Source: an uncultured Clostridium sp. (lineage in GTDB: Bacteria; Bacillota; Clostridia; Peptostreptococcales; Peptostreptococcaceae). Taken from it: a stretch of DNA of 50,713 nucleotides. Both the position numbers and the translations under genes were made by a program. The notes below the pieces were generated by a model. It did no database searches, was not told where the DNA came from, and was given only the letters and a program-made list of their open reading frames with translations. Below are positions 24,988 to 34,423 of this stretch, one piece after another; within the stretch, counting starts at the first letter, position 1, and each line of letters starts with the position of its first letter. The DNA lies in contig CAMBXR010000013.1 in assembly GCA_945871955.1 (NCBI GenBank), forward strand, positions 1 to 50,713. Direction: 5' to 3'.

Positions 24988-26089
24988 TAAGAAAAAATTA
25001 AATCTAAACAAAAAGCTAATATTCTATTTGGTCTTAGTGATGATATTAATCATAATAATTATGTCTGTAAGTATAAACTTCACAGTACAAAATAAGTTTT
25101 TATATTATTCTTCCATAATTAGTGAAGAGATAATATCTAAAAATGATTTTAAAGAAGTACAAAATTTATTTTTAAAAGATATTAATAATGTAATCATAGG
25201 GATATCTCTTTTAATGATTATAGTAGTTATAGCAATGTCCATATTTATATCACAGAAAATTTCTAAACCTATAATTGTAGTATCGAAAATGACTGATGCA
25301 ATAAAAAAGGGTGGTTATGATCAAACTTTACAATATGAAAGTTACATAGTAGAAATAGATAATTTGATTAACTCCATCAATGATTTATCAAAAGAATTAT
25401 ATAATATGGAAAAATTAAGAAAAGAATTAACTTCAGATATTTCCCATGAATTAAGAACCCCTCTGACAAGTATACAAACACATTTAGAGGCTATGATAGA
25501 TGGAATTTGGGAGCCTACAGAAGAAAGGTTAAATAGTGTTAATGAAGAAGTAATAAGACTTGGTCATTTAGTAAATCAATTGAAAAATCTAACTAAATTT
25601 GATAGTGAAAAAAATAAACTAGAAATAAGTAAAGTTGATTTAAAACAATTAATTAAAAATGTCATATATAATAATCAAAGTTTTGCCTTTGAAAAAAATA
25701 TAAAAATAGAATACTATTTAGAAGAAATCATAGCAAATGTAGATAAAGAAAAAATATCTCAAGTAATAGTTAATTTAATATCAAATGCTATAAGATATAC
25801 TAACTGTAATTGTGAAAGAGAAGGCAAAATTATTATTAGGTTATATAGAGAAGATGATTTTATTAAGATAAGTGTAAGAGATAATGGAATAGGAATACCT
25901 AAAGAAAGCTTAGATTATATATTTGAAAGGTTTTATAGAGTAGACAAATCGAGATGTAGAAATACAGGGGGAACAGGAATAGGACTTACAATTTGTAAAT
26001 CTATAATTGAATTACATAATGGCAAAATAGAAGTTAAAAGTGAAATTAATAAGGGGAGCGAATTTATAATAAGTCTTCCTTGTAAATAA
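24977..26089 (+). CDS. Sensor histidine kinase paired with the response regulator
   Basis: Membrane histidine kinase (370 aa). Two membrane helices (about residues 14-34 and 72-92) enclose an extracellular loop of only ~37 residues, too short for a classic sensor domain. Then HAMP, DHp with SDISHELRTPLTSIQTHL (His157), and the ATPase domain: NLISNAIRYT (N box), DNGIGIP (G1), FERFYRVDKS (F) and GGTGIGLTICKS (G2). An in-frame ATG at 24923 lies inside the regulator gene; TTG 24977, 7 nt after GGAGTGGGG (24961-24969), is better placed and overlaps the regulator stop by 11 nt, giving translational coupling. The signal is inferred to be copper from copA downstream. Confidence 0.93.
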   Translation: MVYNKKKLNLNKKLIFYLVLVMILIIIIMSVSINFTVQNKFLYYSSIISEEIISKNDFKEVQNLFLKDINNVIIGISLLMIIVVIAMSIFISQKISKPIIVVSKMTDAIKKGGYDQTLQYESYIVEIDNLINSINDLSKELYNMEKLRKELTSDISHELRTPLTSIQTHLEAMIDGIWEPTEERLNSVNEEVIRLGHLVNQLKNLTKFDSEKNKLEISKVDLKQLIKNVIYNNQSFAFEKNIKIEYYLEEIIANVDKEKISQVIVNLISNAIRYTNCNCEREGKIIIRLYREDDFIKISVRDNGIGIPKESLDYIFERFYRVDKSRCRNTGGTGIGLTICKSIIELHNGKIEVKSEINKGSEFIISLPCK

Positions 26090-26181
26090 TTTTTCTTCAT
26101 AAAATATTCACAAAGTTTTAATAGTATATAAATGTATTAAGTATAGAAATAATAAAATTCATATTGGAAAGGAGAATATAC

Positions 26182-28665
26182 ATGGATTTAAATATGCGTA
26201 GCAATGATATAAAAATAAGTGGAATGAGTTGTGCGTCTTGTGCGAAAGCCGTAGAAAGAGCAGTGAAAAAACTAGATAATAGTGTAGAAGCAAGTGTAAA
26301 TATGGCAACGGAAAAATTAAGTATATCTTATGATGAAAGAAAAGTAAAAAGTGAAGATATAGAAAAGGCTATAGAAAAAGCTGGCTTTGGTGTAGTAAAA
26401 GAAGCAGAAAATAAAGAAGTTATTATTCCCATCGGAGGAATGACTTGTGCATCTTGTGTCAAAGCAGTAGAAAGAGCTGTTAAAAAAATAGATGGTGTAG
26501 AAAGTGTTCAAGTAAATTTAGCAACAGAAAAAGCATCTATTTTTTATGAAGTAGGAAAAGTTAAATTATATGAAATCAAAGGTGCTATAGAGAAGGCTGG
26601 ATTTAAAGTTTTAGAAATGGAAAAGAAGCAAAGTGTAGATGAAGATAAATTAAGAAAAGAAAAAGAGATGAATACTTTACTTACTAAATTTATAGTGGCG
26701 TCTATATTTGCTGTTCCTCTATTTTATATAGCAATGGGTCATATGATACCAAAACCAATTGGTCCTCTACCTTTACCTAAGATAATAGATCCAAATATAA
26801 ATCCGCTAAACTTTGCACTAACACAACTATTTTTAACTATACCAATAGTTATCGCAGGAAATAAGTTTTTCTCTAAAGGTGTTAAATCTATGATAGGAAA
26901 AGCACCTACTATGGATTCTTTAATAACGATAGGCTCAAGTGCAGCACTTATATATAGTTTATATTCATTATATTTAGTTTCAAAAGGTGATGTAATGGCA
27001 GTACATCATATGTATTTTGAAAGTGCTGGAGTTATAATTACTTTAGTTTTACTTGGAAAGTATTTTGAAGCTCGTGCAAAGGGTAAAACAGGTGAAGCTA
27101 TAAAAAAATTAATGGGGCTTAGTCCAAAAACAGCAATAATAATTAAAAATGATAAAGAAATAGAAATACCAATCGAAGAAGTAGAAGTTGGAGATATTAT
27201 ATTAGTTAAACCAGGTTCAAAAATACCTGTAGATGGAACTGTTATAGAAGGCCATACTTCTGTAGATGAATCCATGTTAACAGGTGAAAGTATGCCAGTT
27301 GAAAAAAATATTGGTAGTTCAGTTGTGGGAGCTAGTATAAATAAAAATGGTACTATTAAATTTAAAGCAGAAAAAGTAGGTAGTGATACAGCTATTTCTC
27401 AAATAATTAAATTAGTAGAAGATGCTCAAGGATCTAAGGCACCTATTGCAAAACTTGCTGATATTATAGCGGGATATTTTGTTCCAGTAGTAGTTTGTAT
27501 AGCTATAGTTTCAGGGCTTGCTTGGTTTATATCAGGAAAAGATGTAGTATTTTCACTAACAGTATTTATAGCTGTTTTAGTTATAGCTTGTCCATGTGCA
27601 TTGGGACTTGCAACACCAACAGCCATAATGGTTGGAACAGGAAAAGGTGCAGAAAATGGTATACTTATAAAAGGTGGAGAAGCCCTAGAGATTACTCACA
27701 AAATTAATACAATAGTATTTGATAAGACAGGTACCATAACTGAAGGTAAACCAGTTGTTACAGATATAATAACTTCTAATAATATAACTGAAGATGAATT
27801 ATTAAAGATAGCTGCCAGTGCAGAAAAATCTTCAGAACATCCTCTTGGAGAAGCTATTGTAAGAAATTGTGAAGAAAAGAATTTAGGATTCTATAAAGTT
27901 GATAAATTTATGGCTCTACCAGGTCATGGAATAGAAGTAATAATAGATAATAAAGATATATTACTTGGAAATATAAAGTTGATGAATGATAAAAATATTC
28001 ATATAGAAAATTTAGACTTGGAGTCTGACAAACTTGCTGGTGAAGGTAAAACACCTATGTATATTGCTATAGATGGAAAAGTGGCTGGTATTATAGCAGT
28101 GGCTGATATAGTAAAAGAAAATAGTACAAGAGCTATCAAAAAGCTTCATGATATGGGAATAGAAGTTGCAATGATTACAGGAGATAATGAAAAAACTGCT
28201 AAAGCAATTGCTTCTCAAGTAGGAATAGATAGAGTTTTAGCAGAAGTTTTACCACAAGATAAATCAAGTGAAGTTAAAAAGCTTCAAGATGAAAATAAAT
28301 TTGTTGCTATGGTTGGTGATGGAATAAATGATGCACCAGCTTTAGCTCAGGCAGATATAGGTATAGCCATAGGTAGTGGTACAGATGTGGCTATGGAATC
28401 AGCAGATATTGTTTTAATGAGAAGTGACTTATTAGATGTGCCAACTGCCATAAGACTTAGCAAAGCTACAATGACAAATATAAAAGAAAACTTATTCTGG
28501 GCATTTGGATATAATGTAATAGGAATACCAGTTGCTGCAGGTGTACTTTATTTATTTGGTGGACCACTTTTAAGTCCAGTAATAGCAGCTTTAGCTATGG
28601 CATTTAGTTCAACATCAGTTTTATTAAATGCATTAAGACTTAAAAGATTTAAAGTAGAGAAATAA
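26182..28665 (+). CDS. copA: Copper-exporting P1B-type ATPase with two metal-binding domains
   Basis: ATP-driven export of Cu(I). Two N-terminal HMA domains carry [11 protein letters not shown] (Cys17, Cys20) and [11 protein letters not shown] (Cys89, Cys92). The membrane metal site CPC is Cys470-Pro-Cys472. The phosphorylated Asp is Asp514 in [27 protein letters not shown] (nucleotide-binding HP) and [11 protein letters not shown] are all intact. The 827-residue length is typical. A TTG at 26164 is in frame, but AAAGGAG (26168-26174) is the ribosome binding site for ATG 26182. It is 92 bp after the kinase gene, the end of the copper cluster, and is followed by a weak terminator. Confidence 0.96.
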   Translation: MDLNMRSNDIKISGMSCASCAKAVERAVKKLDNSVEASVNMATEKLSISYDERKVKSEDIEKAIEKAGFGVVKEAENKEVIIPIGGMTCASCVKAVERAVKKIDGVESVQVNLATEKASIFYEVGKVKLYEIKGAIEKAGFKVLEMEKKQSVDEDKLRKEKEMNTLLTKFIVASIFAVPLFYIAMGHMIPKPIGPLPLPKIIDPNINPLNFALTQLFLTIPIVIAGNKFFSKGVKSMIGKAPTMDSLITIGSSAALIYSLYSLYLVSKGDVMAVHHMYFESAGVIITLVLLGKYFEARAKGKTGEAIKKLMGLSPKTAIIIKNDKEIEIPIEEVEVGDIILVKPGSKIPVDGTVIEGHTSVDESMLTGESMPVEKNIGSSVVGASINKNGTIKFKAEKVGSDTAISQIIKLVEDAQGSKAPIAKLADIIAGYFVPVVVCIAIVSGLAWFISGKDVVFSLTVFIAVLVIACPCALGLATPTAIMVGTGKGAENGILIKGGEALEITHKINTIVFDKTGTITEGKPVVTDIITSNNITEDELLKIAASAEKSSEHPLGEAIVRNCEEKNLGFYKVDKFMALPGHGIEVIIDNKDILLGNIKLMNDKNIHIENLDLESDKLAGEGKTPMYIAIDGKVAGIIAVADIVKENSTRAIKKLHDMGIEVAMITGDNEKTAKAIASQVGIDRVLAEVLPQDKSSEVKKLQDENKFVAMVGDGINDAPALAQADIGIAIGSGTDVAMESADIVLMRSDLLDVPTAIRLSKATMTNIKENLFWAFGYNVIGIPVAAGVLYLFGGPLLSPVIAALAMAFSSTSVLLNALRLKRFKVEK

Positions 28666-28673
28666 TATTATAT

Positions 28674-28708
28674 AATAGGCAGCTCATAAACAGAGTTGTC
28701 TATTTTGA
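28674..28708 (+). terminator. Probable terminator of copA
   Basis: AATAGGCAGCTC (28674-28685) pairs with GAGTTGTCTATT (28693-28704), with two G-T pairs, then TT. Confidence 0.65.
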
Positions 28709-28808
28709 TTATTAAGAAATTATATCTACTAATCAAAAACATACTATTTATATATGCATAAAATACATATTATAATAAATTTAATTTAAAAAGATAAGGA
28801 GAAAACTT

Positions 28809-29216
28809 ATGAGTATAAGAGCCATACATCACGTTTGTATTCAAACAGAAAATTATAAAGAATCTTTAGATTTTTATAATAAAATTTTAGGTTTTGAAAT
28901 TATAAAGGAAAGTAAAAATTTTCATAAGAGAGAATATAATACTTGGCTAAAACTAGGTGACTTTATGATAGAACTACAAACACCTAAAAAAGAAGATAGT
29001 TTTAACAAATGGAGTAATTTAAATGCAGGTCCAGTACATATGGGATTTCTAGTTGATAATGTGCAAGCAGAGTATGAAAGAATTAGAAACTTAGGATATG
29101 AAAATTTCAAAGTTAAAAATGGAAAAGTAGTTTATGAAGTAGAGGGAGAAAGCTTATTTAAAATAAAAGCTCCAGAAGGAACAGAAATAGAAATAAGAGA
29201 TACTGATATAAAGTAA
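28809..29216 (+). CDS. VOC/glyoxalase-family protein
   Basis: Vicinal oxygen chelate protein (135 aa) made of two beta-alpha-beta-beta-beta modules. Candidate metal ligands are His7/His8 in AIHHVCIQT, Glu in DFMIELQTP, His in GPVHMGFLV and Glu in EGTEIEIRD, as in lactoylglutathione-lyase-like enzymes. Methylglyoxal detoxification is possible, but the family also includes epimerases, dioxygenases and resistance proteins, so the reaction is open. AAGGAG precedes the ATG by 8 nt. It stands alone between copA and a terminator. Confidence 0.85.
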   Translation: MSIRAIHHVCIQTENYKESLDFYNKILGFEIIKESKNFHKREYNTWLKLGDFMIELQTPKKEDSFNKWSNLNAGPVHMGFLVDNVQAEYERIRNLGYENFKVKNGKVVYEVEGESLFKIKAPEGTEIEIRDTDIK

Positions 29217-29284
29217 TTGTGAATTTTAACCTTAAGGTTTTATAGAAAGTTAAAACTTATAATCAATAATACATATAATAAAAA

Positions 29285-29322
29285 GACACAGGATAAATAA
29301 ATATACTGTGTCATTTTTATTT
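29285..29322. terminator. Bidirectional terminator
   Basis: GACACAG (29285-29291) pairs with CTGTGTC (29306-29312), followed by ATTTTTATTTT. Lies between the VOC gene and the convergent DUF1540 gene. Confidence 0.8.
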
Positions 29323-29333
29323 TATAAAGTTAT

Positions 29334-29651
29334 CTATGAATGTTTAAAAGTAGAGCAATTAGCTTCTGTATAAACAACTACATTGTTTCCATTCACATTA
29401 ATGCTTTCAGCTGTGCAAGCTTGATTTTTATTATAGACACAAGTTTGTACTGTACATACCAATGCATCACATGGACCAGAAGCATTTGTATTATTAGTTA
29501 GATTAGAATAATCTTTCATATCGAGGAAATTCCCACAAGCTGTATGACATGCTTCCTTAGCTTGCCCGCCTTTTATATTAACTATATTTGAATAACAAAC
29601 GCTAGACTTATTATGAGAACAATTAGTTACATTACAATTAATTTTTGTCAT
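29334..29651 (-). CDS. Protein with two DUF1540 domains
   Basis: A 105-residue Cys-rich protein holding two copies of the DUF1540 motif: INCNVTNCSHNKSSVCYSN...ACGNF in the first half and LVCTVQTCVYNKNQACTAES...CSTF in the second. Spacing of the cysteines suggests metal binding or disulfides. DUF1540 proteins are common in clostridia and some are linked to spores, but their function is not established. AGGAGG precedes the ATG. It begins 12 bp after the reverse rubrerythrin stop on the same strand, so the two are very likely co-transcribed. Confidence 0.88.
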   Translation of the reverse strand: MTKINCNVTNCSHNKSSVCYSNIVNIKGGQAKEACHTACGNFLDMKDYSNLTNNTNASGPCDALVCTVQTCVYNKNQACTAESINVNGNNVVVYTEANCSTFKHS

Positions 29652-29662
29652 TTGAAAACCTC

Positions 29663-30208
29663 CTATTCAGAAAAATATCTGTCTAATAAACCTTTAAATG
29701 CTCTACCATGTCTAGCTTCATCTTTACACATTTCATGAACAGTATCATGTATAGCATCAAGATTTTGTTTTTTAGCAGCAGTAGCTAATTCTTTTTTACC
29801 GGCACAAGCTCCAAATTCTGCTTCAACTCTAGCTGATAGATTTTGTTTAGTACTAGGATATACAACTTCACCTAATATTTCTGCAAATTTAGCAGCATGT
29901 TCAGCTTCTTCCCAAGCTATTCTTTTATAGGCTTCGGCAACTTCAGGATATCCTTCTCTGTCTGCCTGTCTACTCATGGCAATGTACATACCAACTTCTG
30001 AACATTCGCCTAAAAAGTTTGCTCTTAAATCCTCGATTATTTGGGAATCTATATCTTTTGCAATACCTATTCTATGTTCATCAGCCCATACCATTTCTTC
30101 TTTTGCTTCAACAAATTTATCAGCGCCAACTTTACAAACTGGACAGATATCAGGAGGAGTTTCTCCTTCATGTATGTATCCACAAACAGTACAAATAAAT
30201 TTTTTCAT
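29663..30208 (-). CDS. Reverse rubrerythrin (N-terminal rubredoxin, C-terminal diiron domain)
   Basis: Cytosolic non-haem iron peroxidase used by anaerobes to reduce hydrogen peroxide. The order of domains is reversed relative to classic rubrerythrin: rubredoxin first (CTVCGY with Cys6/Cys9, CPVCK with Cys22/Cys25), then the four-helix ferritin-like domain with [34 protein letters not shown] and [16 protein letters not shown] giving the Glu/His iron ligands. The length is 181 aa. AAAGGAG precedes the ATG. It forms a two-gene unit with the DUF1540 gene. Confidence 0.95.
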   Translation of the reverse strand: MKKFICTVCGYIHEGETPPDICPVCKVGADKFVEAKEEMVWADEHRIGIAKDIDSQIIEDLRANFLGECSEVGMYIAMSRQADREGYPEVAEAYKRIAWEEAEHAAKFAEILGEVVYPSTKQNLSARVEAEFGACAGKKELATAAKKQNLDAIHDTVHEMCKDEARHGRAFKGLLDRYFSE

Positions 30209-30425
30209 TTATTACACTCCTTTGCTTATTTATGTGACATTTTTATTATTTTCATAAATATATAAAGATATTCACTTTATAAATTAATAAATTTTAATTA
30301 GATTTTTATAAATAATGAGCTGAGTAGTTAATATTGATAATGTAATTTTTATTTAGTAAAATGTATACTAAGCTTTATAAATCTAAAGAAGTTGTATTTA
30401 TCAATATACAAGGAAGGAAATTAGA

Positions 30426-30959
30426 ATGAATAGTATGGATTTTAAAGGTATTTCTTATTTAAAATATGGAAATGATAAGCAAATAAAAAGTTATAATATA
30501 CTTACTAAAATAAACATTTTTAATATATTAAAAGACTATATGCCCATATTAGTTGGAACAATACCATTAGGTATAGATATTGAAAATAGTGATTTAGATA
30601 TAGTTTGCCAAGTGTATGATTTTGAAAAGTTCAAACAAATATTATTTGATAACTTTAATAAATATAAGAATTTTAGAATAGTAAATAAAGAAAATAATAT
30701 AATGATATGTAATTTTATTGTGGATGATATGGAAATAGAAATATATGCTTCTAGTCAAAAATCTCATAAAGCTAATGGATATAGACATATGATAGTTGAA
30801 TATAAATTACTAAACTTATATGGAGAGGATTTAAAAAAAGAAGTAATTAGACTAAAAAAAGAAGGATTAAAAACTGAGCCTGCTTTTGCTAAAATACTTA
30901 ATTTAAACGGAAACCCTTACGAAGAATTATTATTATATGAAGATAAATTGGATAATTAA
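30426..30959 (+). CDS. DUF4269 family protein (nucleotidyltransferase-like)
   Basis: A 177-residue soluble protein. VGTIPLGIDIENSDLDIVC resembles the nucleotidyltransferase motif in which a Gly is followed by a DxD pair of metal-binding Asp residues, and DMEIEIYASSQ supplies a possible third carboxylate, as in DUF4269 proteins. YRHMIVEYKLLNLYG and GLKTEPAFAKILNLNGNPY are the conserved C-terminal segments. No partner (HEPN or MNT-type antitoxin) is adjacent. GGAAGG precedes the ATG; ATG 30435 is also possible. A terminator follows. Confidence 0.82.
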   Translation: MNSMDFKGISYLKYGNDKQIKSYNILTKINIFNILKDYMPILVGTIPLGIDIENSDLDIVCQVYDFEKFKQILFDNFNKYKNFRIVNKENNIMICNFIVDDMEIEIYASSQKSHKANGYRHMIVEYKLLNLYGEDLKKEVIRLKKEGLKTEPAFAKILNLNGNPYEELLLYEDKLDN

Positions 30960-30965
30960 AATATT

Positions 30966-30996
30966 AAAATCCCTTAGTCAAAATTAAGGGATTTTA
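30966..30996. terminator. Bidirectional terminator
   Basis: AAAATCCCTTA (30966-30976) pairs with TAAGGGATTTT (30985-30995), between the DUF4269 gene and the convergent HD gene. Confidence 0.88.
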
Positions 30997-31008
30997 TATT
31001 ATAAGTTC

Positions 31009-31572
31009 TTACTTTTCATTGTTAATCTTTTTTATACTATCATTATTTATCTCTTCTTTCAAAGATTTTAAATAAGTTGAAAACTCAACTTGCTTGGAAC
31101 CATGCTCAAGATTTAAAGTATATTCAAGGGGAATCCATGTAGAGATAGGAGCTTCATTATGTTGTAAAACAACTTCCATTTTATCTAGAGCTTTGTAAAT
31201 TTTAGCTTCTAAAGTTTTTTGCTCGTCCATTTCTGTAAATAATTCTCTTAACTTTTTATTATAAGGAGTAGGTAAAGAATCTATCCAAGAATATAATTTT
31301 TCACTTTCAATCTTTTCATCCTCAGCAGTTTTATTAAAAACAGGAATATCTCCTGTAAAGGCCTCACCCATATCATGAAAAATACACATTTGAATTACTT
31401 TATTTATATCAGCTTCGGGAAACTCGTCGGCCACAAAATATGCTAATAGAGATAATCTCCAACTATGTTCTGCTACACTTTCTTGTCTACCTATTGATGT
31501 CCAAGAATGTCTGGTATAATTTTTAAGATTCTCAGCTACTGACATAGTTTCTATTAATTGTCTAGTATTCAC
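31009..31572 (-). CDS. HD domain phosphohydrolase (YfbR/HDDC2-like nucleotidase)
   Basis: Metal-dependent phosphohydrolase (187 aa). The HD ligands are His in VAEHSWRLSLLAYF, the HD pair in CIFHDMGEAFTGDIP, and a later Asp in KALDKMEVVLQH, with SVAEHSW typical of the YfbR/HDDC2 group of 5'-deoxynucleotidases. The start is GTG, with GGAGG 9 nt upstream. It lies alone on the minus strand, divergent from the SPFH gene. Substrate is inferred from the family only. Confidence 0.87.
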   Translation of the reverse strand: MNTRQLIETMSVAENLKNYTRHSWTSIGRQESVAEHSWRLSLLAYFVADEFPEADINKVIQMCIFHDMGEAFTGDIPVFNKTAEDEKIESEKLYSWIDSLPTPYNKKLRELFTEMDEQKTLEAKIYKALDKMEVVLQHNEAPISTWIPLEYTLNLEHGSKQVEFSTYLKSLKEEINNDSIKKINNEK

Positions 31573-31725
31573 TTATATATACCTCCAATATTATTTAAAT
31601 ATAATTATAAATTAGTTTAATATTTTATAAAAGAAGAATTTAATTGAAAGGGAAAGATTTAATAATATAGAAATCTTTAAAAAATAAAAATTATTTTAGT
31701 TTATTAGAAAAAGGGGGATAAAATT

Positions 31726-32703
31726 ATGATTGAAGAAAGAATTAAGTTTGAGGAAAAGGAGCTAAGTCCCATGAGTGGATGGATGGGCTTATTAATTGGG
31801 TTAATTTTAATATTAATTTTTCCAATAACAATTTATTTTACAATAATTAACGATATAGTATTTCCAACAATACTAGGAATAATAAGTTTTGTGGTTGGTA
31901 TTTTTGTACTTTGTGGATTAAAAATTTTAAATCCAAATGAAGCTATAGTGTTAGTTTTATTTGGTAATTATTATGGAACTATTTCAAAAGAAGGATTTTA
32001 TTTTGTAAATCCATTTTGTACAGCCATAAACCCAACTTATGAATCACCTGCTTTGAGAGTTTCTAAGGGGAAAGAAGATGATGGAAAATCTGAAGCTAGT
32101 ATAACTTCTGCTACAAAGAAAGTATCTCTTAAAGCTTTAACACTAAATAATGGAATACAAAAAGTTAATGATGAGATAGGAAATCCTATTATGATAGGCG
32201 TAGTAGTAATTTGGAAAGTTATAAATCCTACAAAAGCAGTATTTAATGTGGATAATTACAAAACCTATCTATCAATTCAATGCGATACAGCTCTTAGAAA
32301 TGTGGCAAGACTTTATCCCTATGATGTAAATGATGCATCAGATGAAAAAACTCTTAGGGGATCTTCTCAAGAAGTAGCAGATAAATTAAAAGAAGAATTA
32401 CAATCAAGGGTACATGTAGCAGGATTAGAAGTAAGTGAAGTTAGAATAACTCATCTAGCTTATGCACCAGAAATTGCAGCCGCTATGCTTCAACGTCAAC
32501 AAGCTGAGGCTATAATAGCAGCTCGTAAAAAAATTGTAGAAGGAGCTGTAGGAATGGTGGAAATGGCTCTTAACAGTTTAAATGAAAATGATATTGTTAA
32601 ACTAGATGACGAGAAAAAAGCTGCTATGGTTAGCAATTTGCTAGTTGTTCTTTGTGGAAACAAAGATGCTCAACCTATTGTAAATGGTGGTAACTTAAAC
32701 TAA
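31726..32703 (+). CDS. SPFH/band 7 (stomatin/prohibitin) membrane protein
   Basis: Membrane scaffold protein of 325 residues. Two N-terminal helices (about residues 20-41 and 44-66) are followed by the SPFH domain ([48 protein letters not shown]) and a coiled coil with [26 protein letters not shown]. This organisation is shared by a Firmicute group often encoded beside a short ribbon-helix-helix-like protein; none is present here. AAGGGGG precedes the ATG. Its role in membrane microdomains is known for the family only. Confidence 0.9.
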   Translation: MIEERIKFEEKELSPMSGWMGLLIGLILILIFPITIYFTIINDIVFPTILGIISFVVGIFVLCGLKILNPNEAIVLVLFGNYYGTISKEGFYFVNPFCTAINPTYESPALRVSKGKEDDGKSEASITSATKKVSLKALTLNNGIQKVNDEIGNPIMIGVVVIWKVINPTKAVFNVDNYKTYLSIQCDTALRNVARLYPYDVNDASDEKTLRGSSQEVADKLKEELQSRVHVAGLEVSEVRITHLAYAPEIAAAMLQRQQAEAIIAARKKIVEGAVGMVEMALNSLNENDIVKLDDEKKAAMVSNLLVVLCGNKDAQPIVNGGNLN

Positions 32704-32730
32704 GGTTAAAGTGTAAAAGATATTAATTTG

Positions 32731-32760
32731 TTGACAAACTATTTTAAGAATAATTATAAT
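32731..32760 (+). promoter_or_regulatory. Consensus promoter of the methyltransferase leader
   Basis: TTGACA (32731-32736) and TATAAT (32755-32760) with an 18-bp spacer; both hexamers match the sigma-A consensus exactly. It starts only 28 bp after the SPFH stop codon. Confidence 0.85.
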
Positions 32761-32766
32761 TAACTT

Positions 32767-32883
32767 ATAAGAATTAAATATAATATATAAATTTCTACTG
32801 AAGTAGATAAGATGAATATACACTCTATTGCCATGAAGGTAAATCATACATGTTGTATGACTTTTTGGTAATGGAGTTTTTTA
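32767..32883 (+). promoter_or_regulatory. Leader with small uORF and intrinsic terminator (putative attenuator or small RNA)
   Basis: Downstream of the consensus promoter is a short hairpin TCTAC/GTAGA (32794-32807), then a 19-codon uORF at 32812-32871 (MNIHSIAMKVNHTCCMTFW), then a terminator that overlaps it: ACTCTATTGCCA (32822-32833) with TGGTAATGGAGT (32866-32877), inner helix TCATACA/TGTATGA (32844-32860), and TTTTTT to 32882. The methyltransferase gene begins 37 nt later. It could be a ribosome-controlled attenuator or an independent ~115-nt small RNA. Confidence 0.6.
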
Positions 32884-32919
32884 TTTTTAGTAAAATTTAT
32901 TGATAAGGGTGATATAAGT

Positions 32920-33687
32920 ATGAATGATTTCAAAGGGGTTATAATTGATCGTTGGGAAAATAGCGCAAAGGGATACGATACATATATACAGGGAGAAATA
33001 AATACATTTAAAGAGAAAGAATGGACTAATTTAATTTTGTCAGAAGTGGAAAATGAAAAATTAAATATACTTGATATCGGAACAGGACCAGGATTTTTTT
33101 CTTTAATTTTATCTAAACATGGACATAAAATGACAGGGATAGATTGTTCTACTGAAATGATAAAAATAGCTAAGAAAAACTGTAAAAATAGAGAATGTGA
33201 ATTTTATGTTATGGATAGTCACAAACTTGATTTTCAAGATAACTCTTTTGACATGATAGTTTGTAGAAATGTTACTTGGACATTGTACGATCCAGAGGAG
33301 GCTTATAAGGAGTGGACTAGAATTCTAAAGCCTGGAGGAAAACTTATAATATTTGATGCTAACTGGTATTTATCATACTTTGATGAAGATCTAAGAAAAG
33401 AGGTTGAAAAAGCAGAAGATAATTATAGAAGTAAGTATGGTATACCTTATGAATCGTGTACAAAAGAAACACCTGATGAATTTTATAAATCTTTGCCTAT
33501 GTCAAGTAGGCTAAGACCAAAGTGGGATCAAAACTATTTAAGAAAATTAGGATATGAGAATATAAAAATTAATAGTGATATAATAAATAAGGTCTATGAT
33601 GAAAAAGAAATGACATTATATGGCTGCACACCATTATTTAAAATAGTAGCTACAAAAAGAAATAGTGAAGTATATTCAAATAATTAG
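32920..33687 (+). CDS. Class I SAM-dependent methyltransferase
   Basis: A 255-residue methyltransferase of the Methyltransf_11 type. Motif I is ILDIGTGPGFFSLILSK, the acidic motif II is GIDCSTEMIKIAKKN, and the post motifs are NSFDMIVCRNVTWTLYDP and ILKPGGKLIIFDANWY. It is not an rRNA Erm/KsgA methylase. The C-terminal ~80 residues are an extra segment with SSRLRPKWDQNYLRKLGYENI. AAGGGTG (32906-32912) precedes the ATG. A consensus promoter and terminator-containing leader precede it, so expression is probably conditional. The methyl acceptor is unknown. Confidence 0.88.
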   Translation: MNDFKGVIIDRWENSAKGYDTYIQGEINTFKEKEWTNLILSEVENEKLNILDIGTGPGFFSLILSKHGHKMTGIDCSTEMIKIAKKNCKNRECEFYVMDSHKLDFQDNSFDMIVCRNVTWTLYDPEEAYKEWTRILKPGGKLIIFDANWYLSYFDEDLRKEVEKAEDNYRSKYGIPYESCTKETPDEFYKSLPMSSRLRPKWDQNYLRKLGYENIKINSDIINKVYDEKEMTLYGCTPLFKIVATKRNSEVYSNN

Positions 33688-33804
33688 GGAGTTAAAAGAA
33701 TATAAGATATATGAGATAAAAAATCATTTATTTACTTTAATAATGTATACTTATTATAAGTAAAATTTGTAAGTAACTAAGAAAAGTAATAGGAGATGAA
33801 AATA

Positions 33805-34263
33805 ATGAAAATATCTTTTACTAGATATCAGAAAATAGGTGAAATTTTATGCGCATTGCTTATATTAAGTCTAATTATTTATGTTATAGCTTCATGGAAC
33901 CATATTCCTGAGAAAATACCTACACATTTCAATTTTAAAGGTGAGATAGATTCTTGGGGAAGTAAAAATACAATATTTTTTGATGTGGGTATGACAATTG
34001 GTTTATATCTATTATTAACCGTTGTAAACTTTTTTCCAAACATATGGAATGTTCCAATTGCTAAGAAAAGTCCTGAAAGAGCATATAAATTATGTAGAGA
34101 TATGCTTATAAACTTAAAAATTATTATTATCCTAAACTTTTCATATATAACCTACTGTACTGTAGAGCAGATTAATATGTCTGCTATAGTAACAATAGCA
34201 TTTTTAATATTAGTTTTAGTAGTTACATTTGGATATACCGTATATATACTAATTAAATGCTAA
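33805..34263 (+). CDS. DUF1648 domain membrane protein
   Basis: A small membrane protein (152 aa, four hydrophobic segments). The diagnostic DUF1648 stretch HIPEKIPTHFNFKGEIDSWG is at residues 36-55, between helices 1 and 2. ATG 33796 is in frame but directly abuts the AGGAG (33791-33795); ATG 33805 has proper spacing, so I start there. It lacks the C-terminal SdpI signature that the paralogue at 44671-45384 carries. Function unknown; DUF1648 occurs in SdpI-type bacteriocin immunity proteins and in transporters. Confidence 0.85.
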   Translation: MKISFTRYQKIGEILCALLILSLIIYVIASWNHIPEKIPTHFNFKGEIDSWGSKNTIFFDVGMTIGLYLLLTVVNFFPNIWNVPIAKKSPERAYKLCRDMLINLKIIIILNFSYITYCTVEQINMSAIVTIAFLILVLVVTFGYTVYILIKC

Positions 34264-34388
34264 ACATTATAAAAAATACTTTTGTTAATGCTTGTAATTT
34301 AGGTTAATATTATTTGCTTAGTAAGTAATAATAAAGAATATATATATTAAAATAAATTAAACCTACGAAATAATCCTAGGAAATGCAA

Positions 34389-34417
34389 TTGACTTGGAGA
34401 ATTATATATAATAGAAT
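34389..34417 (+). promoter_or_regulatory. Predicted promoter of the MATE leader
   Basis: TTGACT (34389-34394) and TAGAAT (34412-34417) separated by 17 bp. Confidence 0.55.
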
Positions 34418-34423
34418 ATATTT

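Noticed and set aside
29976-30265. Two overlapping plus-strand open frames opposite the rubrerythrin gene
   Set aside because: Antisense shadows; the minus-strand gene has intact metal motifs and a clear ribosome binding site.
32920-33687. Methyltransferase considered as an Erm-type rRNA methylase because of the attenuator-like leader
   Set aside because: Motifs are of the Methyltransf_11 small-molecule type, without the NPPY/NLPY-type motif of rRNA adenine methylases.
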